A stretch of 64,000 nt of DNA, taken from positions 1,674,001-1,738,000 of the forward strand of contig NZ_AP022593.1 of the NCBI RefSeq assembly GCF_010731815.2. The letters are read 5' to 3'. Numbering within the stretch: position 1 is the stretch's first letter; each line of letters starts with the position of its first letter. Below are positions 26,590 through 35,411 of this stretch, piece by piece. Below the pieces are notes generated by a model, which had not been told where the DNA came from, did not search any database, and saw nothing but the letters and a program-made list of their open reading frames with translations. Origin of the DNA: Mycolicibacterium arabiense. GTDB lineage: Bacteria > Actinomycetota > Actinomycetes > Mycobacteriales > Mycobacteriaceae. A program made the translations under genes and the position numbers.

Positions 26590-28242
26590 ATGCCGACTCC
26601 TGCCGAACTGATGGTCGAGTGCCTCGAGGCCGAGGGCGTGACGCTGGTCTTCGGCATACCCGGCGAGGAGAACATCCACTTCACGCGGGCGCTCGCCCGG
26701 TCCGAGCAGATCCGGTACGTGCTGTGCAGGCACGAGCAGGGCGCCTCGTTCATGGCCGAGATGTACGGCCGGGTCACCGGCCGGCCCGCGGTCGTGTCGG
26801 CCACGCTCGGCCCCGGTGCGATCAACATGCAGCTGGGCGTCGCCGACGCGACCACCAACAGCACTCCGCTGGTGGCGATCTCGGCACAGGTCGGACAGAA
26901 CCGGGAGTACAAGGAGTCCCACCAGTACGTCGACCTGGTGGCCATGTTCGCCCCGATCACGCGGTGGTCCGATGGCGTGCCGTCACCGCTGGCGATCCCC
27001 GAGATGTTCCGCAAGGCGTTCAAGCTCGCCGAGACCGAACGCCCGGCCGCGGTGTACCTGGCCATCCCGGAGAACATCGACGCCGACGAGGCCGGCTACG
27101 ACATCGCTCCCCTGCCACGCAACGTCGTCCGGGCCGAGGCGCCCTCACCGGCACAGGTGGCCCGCGCCGCCGATCTGCTGCGGTCGGCGAAGCGTCCGGT
27201 GGTACTCGCCGGCCACGGTGCAGCACGTGCGCACGCCACCGCGCCGCTGGTGCGGTTGTCCGAGGAACTGGGCATCCGGGTGGCCAACACGTTCCACGGC
27301 AAGGGCGTGATGCCCGACGATCACCCGAACGGCATGGGCACCATCGGCTTCATGCGGCACGACTACGTGAACTTCGGCTTCGACGACGCGGACCTGGTGA
27401 TCGCCGTCGGCTACGAACTGCAGGAGTTCGACCCGGTCCGCATCAACCCCGAGGCCGACAAGCCCATCATCCACGTGCACCGGTTCCCCGCCGAGGTCGA
27501 CGCCCACTACTCCGTCGACGTCGGCATCGTCGGCGACATCGGGGCGTCGCTGGACGCGCTGCGGGAGGCCCTGGCGGGGCACCGCTTCGAGGGCGCCGAT
27601 GCGGCCGCGCCCGGCGCAGGCCTCCTGAGCGAGGAGTTCGCCCGCGGGCAGGCCGACGCCCGGTTCCCGCTGGCCCCGCAGCGCATCGTCGCCGACACCC
27701 GCGCAGCGCTCGGACACGGTGACGTGGTGCTGGTCGACACCGGTGCGGCCAAGATGTGGATGGCACGGCTGTACCCCACCTACGAGGCGAACACCTGCCT
27801 GATCTCCAACGGCCTGTCCACGATGGCGTTCTCCCTACCCGGCGCGCTGGGGGTGAAGCTGGCCCGGCCCGACGCCAAGGTGCTGGCGGTGATGGGCGAC
27901 GGCGCATTCCTCATGAACTCCCAGGAGATCGAAACCGCGGTGCGCGAGCGCATCCCGCTGGTGGTGCTGATCTGGGAGGACAACGGCTACGGCCTGATCG
28001 AGTGGAAGATGGACCTCGAACTCGGCGATCACTACTACGTCGGCTTCGGCAACCCCGACGTCGTCGAGTACGCAGAGAGCTTCGGGGCCAACGGCTACCG
28101 GATCGAGGCCGCCGACGACCTGCTGCCCACACTGCGCACGGCTCTGGCCGACGACGGCGTGTCGATCATCGCCTGCCCGGTGGACTATTCGGAGAACCTG
28201 CGGCTGACGGACCGTCTCGGTCAGCTCGACGGGACGCTCTGA
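26590..28242 (+). CDS. ThDP-dependent enzyme of the catabolic acetolactate synthase (AlsS) type
   Basis: A 550-residue enzyme with the three-domain ThDP plan. The cofactor-activating Glu is residue 49 in CRHEQGASFMAE. The central domain and the ThDP-binding motif GDGAFLMNSQEIETAVRERI ending in WEDNGYG follow. The C-terminal CPVDYSENLRL matches the VPVDYSDN of Bacillus AlsS. The family condenses two pyruvates (or other 2-oxoacids) to acetolactate without regulatory subunit. Next to a carboxyltransferase and away from ilv genes, it may instead work on another 2-oxo or oxalyl-type substrate. It converges with the kshA-like gene, overlapping by 22 bases. Confidence 0.85.
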   Translation: MPTPAELMVECLEAEGVTLVFGIPGEENIHFTRALARSEQIRYVLCRHEQGASFMAEMYGRVTGRPAVVSATLGPGAINMQLGVADATTNSTPLVAISAQVGQNREYKESHQYVDLVAMFAPITRWSDGVPSPLAIPEMFRKAFKLAETERPAAVYLAIPENIDADEAGYDIAPLPRNVVRAEAPSPAQVARAADLLRSAKRPVVLAGHGAARAHATAPLVRLSEELGIRVANTFHGKGVMPDDHPNGMGTIGFMRHDYVNFGFDDADLVIAVGYELQEFDPVRINPEADKPIIHVHRFPAEVDAHYSVDVGIVGDIGASLDALREALAGHRFEGADAAAPGAGLLSEEFARGQADARFPLAPQRIVADTRAALGHGDVVLVDTGAAKMWMARLYPTYEANTCLISNGLSTMAFSLPGALGVKLARPDAKVLAVMGDGAFLMNSQEIETAVRERIPLVVLIWEDNGYGLIEWKMDLELGDHYYVGFGNPDVVEYAESFGANGYRIEAADDLLPTLRTALADDGVSIIACPVDYSENLRLTDRLGQLDGTL

Positions 28243-29360
28243 ACCATGTTGTCGGCGACCTCCGACTGCCAGAAGTCGTTGGCGTGGGTGGTGTCCACCT
28301 CGAGTTCGAACCTGTCGGTCATGTCCGGGGTGACGTCGGCGACGTCGACGTAGAACTGCTCGTACCACCGGCGGTGCTGATACACCGCGCCGTCCTCCTC
28401 GGTCAGCAGCGGATTGTCGATGCGCGCCTTGTGCTTCCAGATCTCGACGTCCTCGAGGAAGCCCTCCCCGAACGACTTCGCCATCGAGCCCGCGAGCTTC
28501 GCGGCCTTGTCCGCGGGTAGACCCGGGATCGCCTGCACGGCCACACCCCACTGCAGGACGAACGAGTCATGCGTCACCGGGTAGTGGCAGTTGATCAGCG
28601 CCACCTCGATGGTGAAGTCGGGCGCCACGTCGTTGTGCAGCCAGTTGATCATGTAGGCCGGGCCGAAGTACGTCGCCTCGGACCGCAACTTCGTTCCCTC
28701 CCAGAGCTTCTCGAAGTTGGGCGTCACGTCGGGCCTAGCCCTGGACTCCATGAACTGCGTCGCGGTGTGCCCTTCGATCACGTTCTTGAAGTACGTCGGG
28801 TACGCGTGATGGATGTAGAAGAAGTGCGCCATGTCGACGTTGTTGTCGACGATCTCGCGGCAGTGCGAGCCCTCGATCAGGATGCGGTTCCACGACCACG
28901 GCGACCACACTCCGTCGGAGTACCCGTCGATCTCGGGCGGGAAGAGTTCCTCCGGCGGCGCCGAGCCCTCGGGGTCGTGCCACACCAGCAGTTGCCCGTT
29001 GACCTCGCGGGTGGGCCACCGGCGCGTGCGCGCGAGACGCGGCGTGCGCTTGGCGTACGGCACCAGCGAGCAGCGTCCCGTCGAACCCTGCCAGCGCCAG
29101 TCGTGAAACGGGCACGCCAGCGAGTCGCCCTTGACCGTGCCCTGCGACAGATCCCCACCCATGTGCCTGCAGTACGCGTCGAGGACGTGGCGGGCACCGT
29201 CGGCGTCGCTGAACACCACCAGCTTGGTGCCGAACGCATCGATCCCGTGCGGCTTTCCGTCGGCGAAGTCCTCGGCCAACCCCAGGCAGTGCCATCCCCT
29301 GGCGAATCGCTGCATGGGTGAACCGGTGTCGATCTCCCGAATTGCGTCGGCCTCGGTCAT
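28221..29360 (-). CDS. kshA: Rieske non-heme iron oxygenase, KshA-like (3-ketosteroid 9-alpha-hydroxylase oxygenase)
   Basis: A 379-residue oxygenase. Rieske ligands are Cys64, His66, Cys83 and His86 (CRHMGG, CPFHDW). The mononuclear iron site is in EIVDNNVDMAHFFYIHH with Asp176, His179 and His184. Many stretches (PYAKRTPRLARTR, NRILIEGSHCREI, YQHRRWYEQFYVDVADV) match M. tuberculosis KshA (Rv3526), so a steroid or related polycycle substrate is likely. The reductase KshB is not encoded here; homologues are often used by several oxygenases. Divergent from a TetR gene with a clear palindrome between. ATG 29360. Confidence 0.88.
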   Translation of the reverse strand: MTEADAIREIDTGSPMQRFARGWHCLGLAEDFADGKPHGIDAFGTKLVVFSDADGARHVLDAYCRHMGGDLSQGTVKGDSLACPFHDWRWQGSTGRCSLVPYAKRTPRLARTRRWPTREVNGQLLVWHDPEGSAPPEELFPPEIDGYSDGVWSPWSWNRILIEGSHCREIVDNNVDMAHFFYIHHAYPTYFKNVIEGHTATQFMESRARPDVTPNFEKLWEGTKLRSEATYFGPAYMINWLHNDVAPDFTIEVALINCHYPVTHDSFVLQWGVAVQAIPGLPADKAAKLAGSMAKSFGEGFLEDVEIWKHKARIDNPLLTEEDGAVYQHRRWYEQFYVDVADVTPDMTDRFELEVDTTHANDFWQSEVADNMVQSVPSS

Positions 29361-29388
29361 GGGCGTCCCCTTCGTCGACCACCGACAC

Positions 29389-29404
29389 TAAGCGAAATCG
29401 CTTA
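29389..29404. promoter_or_regulatory. Palindrome in kshA-like/TetR promoter
   Basis: TAAGCG-AAAT-CGCTTA, perfect 6-bp arms around a 4-base spacer, in the 66 bases between the oxygenase (start 29360) and the TetR gene (start 29427). It differs from the KstR and KstR2 consensus sites, so the local TetR is the likely ligand. Confidence 0.6.
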
Positions 29405-29426
29405 ATTGCTCAAGTACCATTCCCCC

Positions 29427-30077
29427 ATGGCCCGGGGCGAGCAGACCAGACACGCCATCCTCGACGCCGCCGAGCGGCTCATCGCGGAGCAGGGCGTCCG
29501 GGTACCGCTGCGCGACATCGCCCTGGCCGCGGGGCAACGCAACAACTCGGCGGTGAACTACCACTTCCGCAACCGGCAGGACCTCATCGACGCGATCGTC
29601 GTGCGCAGACTCGAGCCCATGGAGCACGAGCGCCGCCTGATGCTCGAGGCACTCGACGCGGATCAGCGGACCGACGTCGACGTGCTGCTGCGGGTCATGG
29701 TGCTGCCGCTGCTTCACGTCGACAGCGCCTGCTACGCGCGCTTCCTCCACGCGGCAGCCCACTACCTGCGCACCGACACCGATCAGACCCCGAACTCCGT
29801 GTGGCCCGACGTCATGGACGGGCTGGCCCGCGCGGTACCCACCACCGACCACGCGAGCCGCCACCGGCGCGTCGGCGCGGTCGCCACGGCCATGTTCGCC
29901 CTGCTGGCCGATCGCGAACACCGGGCGCAGAACGAGCCGGACATGGCCGCGACGGCCGAGGAGTTGATCGCGATGCTGGGGGCGATGCTGACCGCACCCC
30001 TCCCGGCCGCGATGGCGGGCGCTAGCTCACGGACTCCCGGTACGCGGCGACGATCGGCGCCAGCTCGTCCGGCGTAG
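29427..30077 (+). CDS. TetR-family regulator beside the Rieske oxygenase
   Basis: A 216-residue TetR protein; ATG 29427 (MARGEQTRHAI) is more likely than ATG 29406. The HTH is ILDAAERLIAEQGVRVPLRDIA, then QRNNSAVNYHFRNRQDL. The C-terminal tail ends in a basic run. It is divergent from the kshA-like gene with one shared palindrome, which points to negative control of the oxygenase and itself. Its 3' end overlaps the convergent LLM gene by 56 bases, so transcripts of the two are complementary there. Effector unknown. Confidence 0.85.
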   Translation: MARGEQTRHAILDAAERLIAEQGVRVPLRDIALAAGQRNNSAVNYHFRNRQDLIDAIVVRRLEPMEHERRLMLEALDADQRTDVDVLLRVMVLPLLHVDSACYARFLHAAAHYLRTDTDQTPNSVWPDVMDGLARAVPTTDHASRHRRVGAVATAMFALLADREHRAQNEPDMAATAEELIAMLGAMLTAPLPAAMAGASSRTPGTRRRSAPARPA

Positions 30078-31062
30078 CACCGTGCATGATCACCGCGTCT
30101 GCGCCGTAGTCGAACTCCTTGCGCACCCGGTCCACGCACTGGCGTGCCGTACCGGTCGCCGAGGGCTCGAGCCACTCCTGCGGGATCAGCGTCGCGACGT
30201 GCTCGATCTGATCGGCGGTGGCCTTGTGATCGATGCCGCCCGGGATGGACTGCACCACCGGGTCGTCCCGGAAACGCTGAAGGACTGCGGGATCCCAGCC
30301 GTTGGTCTTGACCAGCAGGTCGCCGTAGCCCTGTAGGTAGGTCGCCAGCCGGGCGACGGTCTTCTTCAGCCGCAGTTCCTCGGGCAGGTGGTCGCCGACC
30401 GTCGCGAAGCACGACCACACCCGCACGCTGGCCGGGTCGCGCCCGGCCTGCTCGGCCGCGTCCTTGACCGTCTTGACCGCCCGCTGCAGTGTCTCCGGGG
30501 TGAAGTACGTGTGCAGGATGACGTCGTCGAACTCCCGGCCTCCCAAGGCGAGCGTCTGCGGACCGAACGCGACGATCGCCAGCCGGATGTCCTCGTCGAA
30601 GTCGGGGTCGAGGAACAGCACCTGGTACTTGCCGATCGGCCCGTCGTGGCCGAAGATCAGCTCCCCGTGCCAGAGCTTGCGCATCACCTGCGCGAAGTCC
30701 TCCATCTGCGCGGTGGTGACCGCGGGCACGCCGAACGCGTCGTACATCGCGGCGATGCCCCTGCCGAGTCCCAGGGTGAACCGGCCGCCGGACAGCCGGT
30801 GCATCGTCGTCGCCCACGAGCCCGTGATGAGCGGATGCCGGGTGTTGTGATTGGTTGCGGCGGTGGCGATCTGCATCCGTTCGGTGACGGCGAGCGCCGC
30901 ACCGGTGAGCGACGACGCCTCCTTGACGTTCCACCGCTCGGAGATGAAGCCGGTGCCGAAGCCGAGTTCCTCGCCGCGGCGCGCCTCGTCCATCAGAGTG
31001 GCCGGTCCCTCACCGCCGGCACCGGCGAGTAGGTAGTAGCCCAGCTCGTCGAGCACTCTCAT
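30022..31062 (-). CDS. LLM-class F420-dependent oxidoreductase
   Basis: A 346-residue TIM-barrel flavin/F420 oxidoreductase of the luciferase-like family. ATG 31062 overlaps the upstream stop by four bases (ATGA). Seen motifs: GFISERWNVKEASSLTGAA, TAATNHNTRHP (substrate-loop), HRLSGGRFTLGLGRGI, and GADAVIMHGATPDE at the end. In mycobacteria most such proteins use F420 to oxidise or reduce hydroxyl, aldehyde or ring compounds. It is last in a three-gene unit with SnoaL and phosphotransferase genes. Substrate unknown. Confidence 0.87.
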   Translation of the reverse strand: MRVLDELGYYLLAGAGGEGPATLMDEARRGEELGFGTGFISERWNVKEASSLTGAALAVTERMQIATAATNHNTRHPLITGSWATTMHRLSGGRFTLGLGRGIAAMYDAFGVPAVTTAQMEDFAQVMRKLWHGELIFGHDGPIGKYQVLFLDPDFDEDIRLAIVAFGPQTLALGGREFDDVILHTYFTPETLQRAVKTVKDAAEQAGRDPASVRVWSCFATVGDHLPEELRLKKTVARLATYLQGYGDLLVKTNGWDPAVLQRFRDDPVVQSIPGGIDHKATADQIEHVATLIPQEWLEPSATGTARQCVDRVRKEFDYGADAVIMHGATPDELAPIVAAYRESVS

Positions 31063-31433
31063 CTCCAGACTCCTTGCTTGTAGCCGCAATTCCAGACCTC
31101 GGTGATCCTGCCGCCGACCACGCGGAAGATCTCCATGCTGCCGACGGTGGTCTCGGTCCCGTCCTTCAACGACATCGGCGACTGGTACACGATCGCCACG
31201 TGTTCGCCGTCGTCGCCGGCAACCACCAGGTTCAGCTCGAAGCGGATGGTCTCGAACATGGCCCAATGATCGACTATTCGCGCCACGGCCTGCTCGTGGG
31301 TGAGCACGGTCGCCTCCCCCACGTCGTGTCGGGTGACCGTCTCACCCATCAACTCCTCGGCCAAGGCGAAGTCCCGCTGATTCCACACGACGAGGTTGTA
31401 CAGCTCGACCACCTCGCGCGCCGACCGCGTCAC
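31059..31433 (-). CDS. SnoaL/NTF2-like small protein
   Basis: A 124-residue cone-shaped NTF2/SnoaL fold protein. GTG 31433 overlaps the upstream phosphotransferase stop by four bases. Sequence: ELYNLVVWNQRDFALAEELM, TRHDVGEATVLTHEQAV, and GGRITEVWNCGYKQGVWR at the end. These domains act as isomerases, hydrolases or dehydratases on small polycyclic or terpenoid molecules, often with Asp/His pairs; here Asp and His occur in RHDVGEA. Translational coupling on both sides shows that it works with the kinase-like and LLM proteins. Confidence 0.83.
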   Translation of the reverse strand: MTRSAREVVELYNLVVWNQRDFALAEELMGETVTRHDVGEATVLTHEQAVARIVDHWAMFETIRFELNLVVAGDDGEHVAIVYQSPMSLKDGTETTVGSMEIFRVVGGRITEVWNCGYKQGVWR

Positions 31434-32464
31434 GGGAAGGCCGCCAGCGCGTCGACGGCGGCGATCGCGGCCACCGCCCGGTCGGTCAGCGTCAGGCACA
31501 GTCGTCTCGACCGTTCCGGCAACGCATCCCACCCGGTGAGCGTGATGACCGGCAGCAGCATCAGGTAGACGGCAGCCAGCCGGTAGTGCCGCCACGCGTC
31601 GTCGAAGCCGTAGTCGCGCAGCCCCGCGGCGGCCAGGTGGTCGAGGTACTCGCGGACGAGCGCCTCGTCGTGGCCCTCCCGCGCGCCGCTCGGCAGACCC
31701 TGGGTGACGAGGTACGCGATGTCCGAAGCCCCGCACCCGCGGGCAGCGAACTGGAAGTCGACGACCTTCATGGCCTCGCCGGAGAAGAACAGGTTGTCCG
31801 CGCGGATGTCTCCGTGCAGAAGCATCTCGCGCTCGGTGAGCTGCGCCAGCGCTGTCACCGCCCGTTCGGCGAAGCGTTCGGCGAACGCACCGACGGCGCC
31901 AGGAACCGTCGCGTCCGTGTGTTCCCGGTAGACCCGCCAGCCGGGCGCGAACACGGGCAGCAGCAGATCTCGCGCGATCGGGGCGTCCAGGCTCGGGAAC
32001 GCTTGCAGCACGGCCGGATCCGCCGACGTGCGCGACCACGCGTGCAGGCCGGCCAGAGCGGCGATGCAGGTTCGCGCCCGGTCCATCGAGAGTCCGGCGA
32101 GGTGGTCGGCGTTGTCCCAGTTCGAGAGGTCCTCGAGGATCAAGACGAAGTCGGTGCCGACCTCGGCGATGCGGGCCGCGTGCACACGCGGTGTCGCGAT
32201 CGGGGCATGGGCCGCCACGGTCCGGTAGAACGCCAGTTCCCGGCTATATCCGCCCAGTAGTTCCATGGCACCGCGCGCCTCGGACTGCGCGGGCAACTTG
32301 GCGATGACGGTCGCCGGGGCGTGGTCGCCGGTCAGGTGCAATCGGTAGAGCAGCGACGAGAACCCGGTGTCGAGTGCGATGCGATCGCTTCGGACGCCCG
32401 TGACCTCGACGCCGAGGGCCTCGGTGAGCCACGCGGCATCGACGCCCTCGATGCCTGATGGCAC
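31430..32464 (-). CDS. APH/EcKinase-like phosphotransferase
   Basis: A 344-residue protein starting at GTG 32464. The kinase-like signature is MLLHGDIRADNLFF (catalytic Asp) and MKVVDFQFAARGCGASDIAYL (metal-binding Asp); the N-lobe has TVIAKLP with the ATP lysine. The DFQ rather than DFD/DWE spacing is the one seen in ecdysteroid-kinase-like and CHK proteins that phosphorylate hydroxylated lipids. It heads the operon with the SnoaL and LLM genes. Divergent from the TetR gene at 32520 across 55 bases. A role in activating an alcohol for elimination is possible. Confidence 0.84.
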   Translation of the reverse strand: MPSGIEGVDAAWLTEALGVEVTGVRSDRIALDTGFSSLLYRLHLTGDHAPATVIAKLPAQSEARGAMELLGGYSRELAFYRTVAAHAPIATPRVHAARIAEVGTDFVLILEDLSNWDNADHLAGLSMDRARTCIAALAGLHAWSRTSADPAVLQAFPSLDAPIARDLLLPVFAPGWRVYREHTDATVPGAVGAFAERFAERAVTALAQLTEREMLLHGDIRADNLFFSGEAMKVVDFQFAARGCGASDIAYLVTQGLPSGAREGHDEALVREYLDHLAAAGLRDYGFDDAWRHYRLAAVYLMLLPVITLTGWDALPERSRRLCLTLTDRAVAAIAAVDALAAFP

Positions 32465-32519
32465 TGCTGATTGATTGACGATGGGCTCAAGTTAATTGTC
32501 GAGCGTCTAATATGCAAGG

Positions 32520-33152
32520 GTGCCCTCCCCCGCCCGCGGGCTGACCCAAACCCAGCGCGTCGAACTGTCGGCTCGCAGGCTGGTCGAGGCTGCGGCCAGT
32601 CTGATCGTCGAGAAGGGTTGGGAGGCAACGACGGCGGCCGAGATCGGTCGGCGAGCCGGCTACAGCCGCGCAATGGTGCATGCGCGGTACGGCAGCAAGG
32701 AGGCCATCCTCGACACGCTGTTCCGCGACACCTACGAGGCCCGACTGGACGCCACACCGGTGGCCGGCGCCGACGGCCTGACCACGGCGCTCCGCCACGT
32801 CGACCGAATCATCGAGCTCTACGCCGAGGACACGGCGTTCACGCGCGCGGTGTTCGTGCTGGCCTTCGAAGCGGTCAAGTCCACGTCGCCGGTCAGGAGC
32901 CGTATGCAGCAGTGGCTCACCGGCGGAGCGGCCACCGTGGAGGCGGGTCTGCGCGCCGGGCTCGCCGACGGATCGGTGCGCGACGGCATCGACGTCGAGG
33001 CCGCGACGGCCGACATCAGCACCGCCGGGCTGGGAGTGGTCTACCAGTGGATCCTGTTCGACGACTCCTACCCGCTCGATCGGGCACTGAACTCGCTGCG
33101 CGAGCGCATCATCGCCGACTATGTCCGGCCAGCGCGTCGGCGACGGACGTGA
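32520..33152 (+). CDS. TetR-family regulator
   Basis: A 210-residue TetR protein starting at GTG 32520. HTH: LVEAAASLIVEKGWEATTAA, then GRRAGYSRAMVHARYGSKEAI. The rest is the helical ligand domain (TetR_C) ending in a basic run (RPARRRRT). It lies between the phosphotransferase operon (divergent, 55 bases) and the acyl-CoA dehydrogenase operon (convergent, 3 bases). It is most likely to control the former. Two -10-like AT-rich tracts (TTAATTG, TAATAT) occur in the shared promoter, but no clean dyad was found. Confidence 0.84.
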   Translation: MPSPARGLTQTQRVELSARRLVEAAASLIVEKGWEATTAAEIGRRAGYSRAMVHARYGSKEAILDTLFRDTYEARLDATPVAGADGLTTALRHVDRIIELYAEDTAFTRAVFVLAFEAVKSTSPVRSRMQQWLTGGAATVEAGLRAGLADGSVRDGIDVEAATADISTAGLGVVYQWILFDDSYPLDRALNSLRERIIADYVRPARRRRT

Positions 33153-33155
33153 CGC

Positions 33156-34343
33156 CTACGGCGTCTTCGCCACCGAGTAGCTGGGCTTGCCGAGTCCGAG
33201 CACGTACTGCGCGATCATGTTTCGGAAGACCTCCAGCGTGCCGCCGTAGATGCCGACCAGCGGCGCGAACCGGTACACGTACTCCGAGGCACCGTCGTCG
33301 ATTGCCCCGTCGGTGTCGATAGGTAGGGCGGCCGCCTCGCCGAGTACGTCCATCAGGTCCGGTGCCACGTCGCGCATGGTCTGCGCCAGAGCGACCCGGC
33401 CGAAGACGTTGGGGGTGCTGATCGCCACCTCCATGCGCGCGACACTGCGGCCGAATCGGTAGGCTACGGACCCGTCGTCGACCGGTCTGCGCCCGTCGCG
33501 CCCCGAGCGCCCCACGATTGCTGCCGCCCGGTCGCACGCACTGACCATGAAGCCACCCTGGTGCATCATGATCGAGACGTCCTGCAGTCCATCGGCACTG
33601 GCGTCCACGGCGCCGTGCTCGGCGTTGAGCGGCTCGCGCAGCACCGTCCAGCCGCCGTTGACCTCGCCGAGCCGATAGCGGTCGTCCACCCGTACGTCGC
33701 TGTAGTACACGATGTTGGTGCGGTCGCCGTCGACGGTGCGGATGCCCTGGATCTCGATGCCGGGCGTGTCGAGCGGCACCAGGAACATGGTCAGGCTCCG
33801 ATGCTTCGGCGCATCCGGATCGGTGTTGGTGATGAGGAAGACGTACTGGCAGTTGTGCGCGCCGGTGGTGAACATCTTGGCGCCGTTGACCACCCAGTGC
33901 TCACCGTCTCGGACGGCGCGGGTCTTGCAGGTGGCGATGTCGGAGCCGCCCTCGGGTTCGGTGTAGCCGAGGCACAGCCGGACGTGGCCGCTCAACACCC
34001 CGGGCAGCACCTCGTCGCGCAGCTCGGGACTGCCGAACTCCTGCACCGAACGCGCCACCATCGACGTGGTGCCCGACGTCACCCACGGCACGTGAAAACG
34101 TCGCTTCTCCTGCTCCCACAGTCGCCGTCGCACGCGCGGAAAGCCACCGTCGGCCTCGGAGTTCCATTCTCCCGCCAGGTATCCGGCGGTGCCCAGCGCG
34201 AGGTGCACGCCCTCGTCGAAGTTGTCCCCGGTCTCGCGGTCCCGTCGCAGGACCTCGTCGGTGACGAGGCTCGACAGCAGCGCACGCGTGTCGTCGAGGA
34301 AGGCCTGGTCCTCGACGGACAGTTCCACCCGCTCGAAGTTCAT
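33156..34343 (-). CDS. Acyl-CoA dehydrogenase (alpha-type of a pair)
   Basis: A 395-residue acyl-CoA dehydrogenase. ATG 34343 overlaps the upstream gene by four bases. The FAD region shows LCLGYTEPEGGSDIATCKT, then KMFTTGAHNCQYVFLITN; the C-terminal FAD/adenine region is GIYGGTLEVFRNMIAQYVLGL. It is the last of five coupled genes and directly follows another, shorter dehydrogenase gene. Such adjacent unequal genes encode alpha2beta2 enzymes in steroid side-chain catabolism (FadE pairs of M. tuberculosis). Which residue is the base cannot be decided here. Confidence 0.86.
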   Translation of the reverse strand: MNFERVELSVEDQAFLDDTRALLSSLVTDEVLRRDRETGDNFDEGVHLALGTAGYLAGEWNSEADGGFPRVRRRLWEQEKRRFHVPWVTSGTTSMVARSVQEFGSPELRDEVLPGVLSGHVRLCLGYTEPEGGSDIATCKTRAVRDGEHWVVNGAKMFTTGAHNCQYVFLITNTDPDAPKHRSLTMFLVPLDTPGIEIQGIRTVDGDRTNIVYYSDVRVDDRYRLGEVNGGWTVLREPLNAEHGAVDASADGLQDVSIMMHQGGFMVSACDRAAAIVGRSGRDGRRPVDDGSVAYRFGRSVARMEVAISTPNVFGRVALAQTMRDVAPDLMDVLGEAAALPIDTDGAIDDGASEYVYRFAPLVGIYGGTLEVFRNMIAQYVLGLGKPSYSVAKTP

Positions 34344-35407
34344 CGCGCCTGCTCGACGGACGTTGCGACCGAGGCGTTCTCGCGCTCGGCGACGATGCGT
34401 GCGATGCGGACCGCGGTGGCACCGGGATCGCCTCCTGCCAGTGGCCACCCCCTGGCCCGGACCAGGTAGGCGGTGGCCGCGGCTTCGGCCGACACCCCGA
34501 GCCCGCCCTGCACGTGCACGGCCATGGTCGCCGCCTTGGCCGCCTCCTCGGACATGAACACGAATGCGCACGCGCCCAGCTCCGGCCGCACGCCGGGTTC
34601 GTTGTCGAGGTACCAGGCCGCGCGACGGGCCAGCGCCCGCCCGCCCTGGACGACGATCGCCATGTTGGCCAGCGGGTGCGAGATGGCCTGCAGCGTCCCG
34701 ATCGGAACGCCAAGCGTGTACCGCGTCTTGGCGAACTCGGCGGCGATGGTCATCGTCTCCTCCACCAGGCCGGTCAGCGCCGCTGCCGTGAGCAGGCGCC
34801 ATTCGTCGAGGGCCAGTTGGTAGTCGGCCAGCGCGCCGGGGCCACTGGCGAGCACGGTGCGGGTATCGGCCGCCGCGGGGTCCACCCACGCCATCGGCAG
34901 CCGGGCGATGTTCTCCACCCGCGCAGGCCGCGTCGCGAACGTCAGGCGGACCACGTCGTCACCGTCGCGCACGATCACCTGGTCGGCCACCGCACCCGAC
35001 GGGATCAGCCGTCGGCCGGGGGCGTCCACCTCGCGGGCGTCGAAGCCGACGATCTGCTCACCGCTGACGACCGCTGGATCGGACGCGCCGAGGCGGGCCA
35101 GTAGCCGTGCCGCGCAGACGTGGTCGATCCACGGTAGCGGTGCCAGCGACCGGCCGAGTTCCTCGGCGACGAGCGTCAGATCGACCAATGTGGCACCGTC
35201 GCCGCCCGCCGATTCGGGCAGCGCCATCGTGGTGGCGCCGGTGGCGCACAGGCGCTCCCAGAGGCTCTTGTCGAACCCCGTGGTCTCGGCGGCGCGAACG
35301 GCGTCGATCGAGCAGTTCGCCTTGAAGAACTTCCGGTAGGCCTGTGCAAGATCGGACTGATCCTCGGACAGGCTGTAGTCCTCGCGGCGGAGTTCGTAGC
35401 GGTCCAT
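34340..35407 (-). CDS. Acyl-CoA dehydrogenase (beta-type of a pair)
   Basis: A 355-residue dehydrogenase-fold protein, ATG 35407, whose stop overlaps the start of the next dehydrogenase gene (ATGA). The N-terminal helical domain (LCATGATTMALPESAGGDGATLVDL) and the C-terminal domain (VHVQGGLGVSAEAAATAYLVRAR) are present, but the central beta-domain is short and lacks the usual flavin Trp/Thr motif, consistent with a degenerate subunit of a heterotetramer. Expression with its partner is coupled. It follows the amidohydrolase gene by four bases. Confidence 0.83.
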   Translation of the reverse strand: MDRYELRREDYSLSEDQSDLAQAYRKFFKANCSIDAVRAAETTGFDKSLWERLCATGATTMALPESAGGDGATLVDLTLVAEELGRSLAPLPWIDHVCAARLLARLGASDPAVVSGEQIVGFDAREVDAPGRRLIPSGAVADQVIVRDGDDVVRLTFATRPARVENIARLPMAWVDPAAADTRTVLASGPGALADYQLALDEWRLLTAAALTGLVEETMTIAAEFAKTRYTLGVPIGTLQAISHPLANMAIVVQGGRALARRAAWYLDNEPGVRPELGACAFVFMSEEAAKAATMAVHVQGGLGVSAEAAATAYLVRARGWPLAGGDPGATAVRIARIVAERENASVATSVEQAR

Positions 35408-35411
35408 CCGA

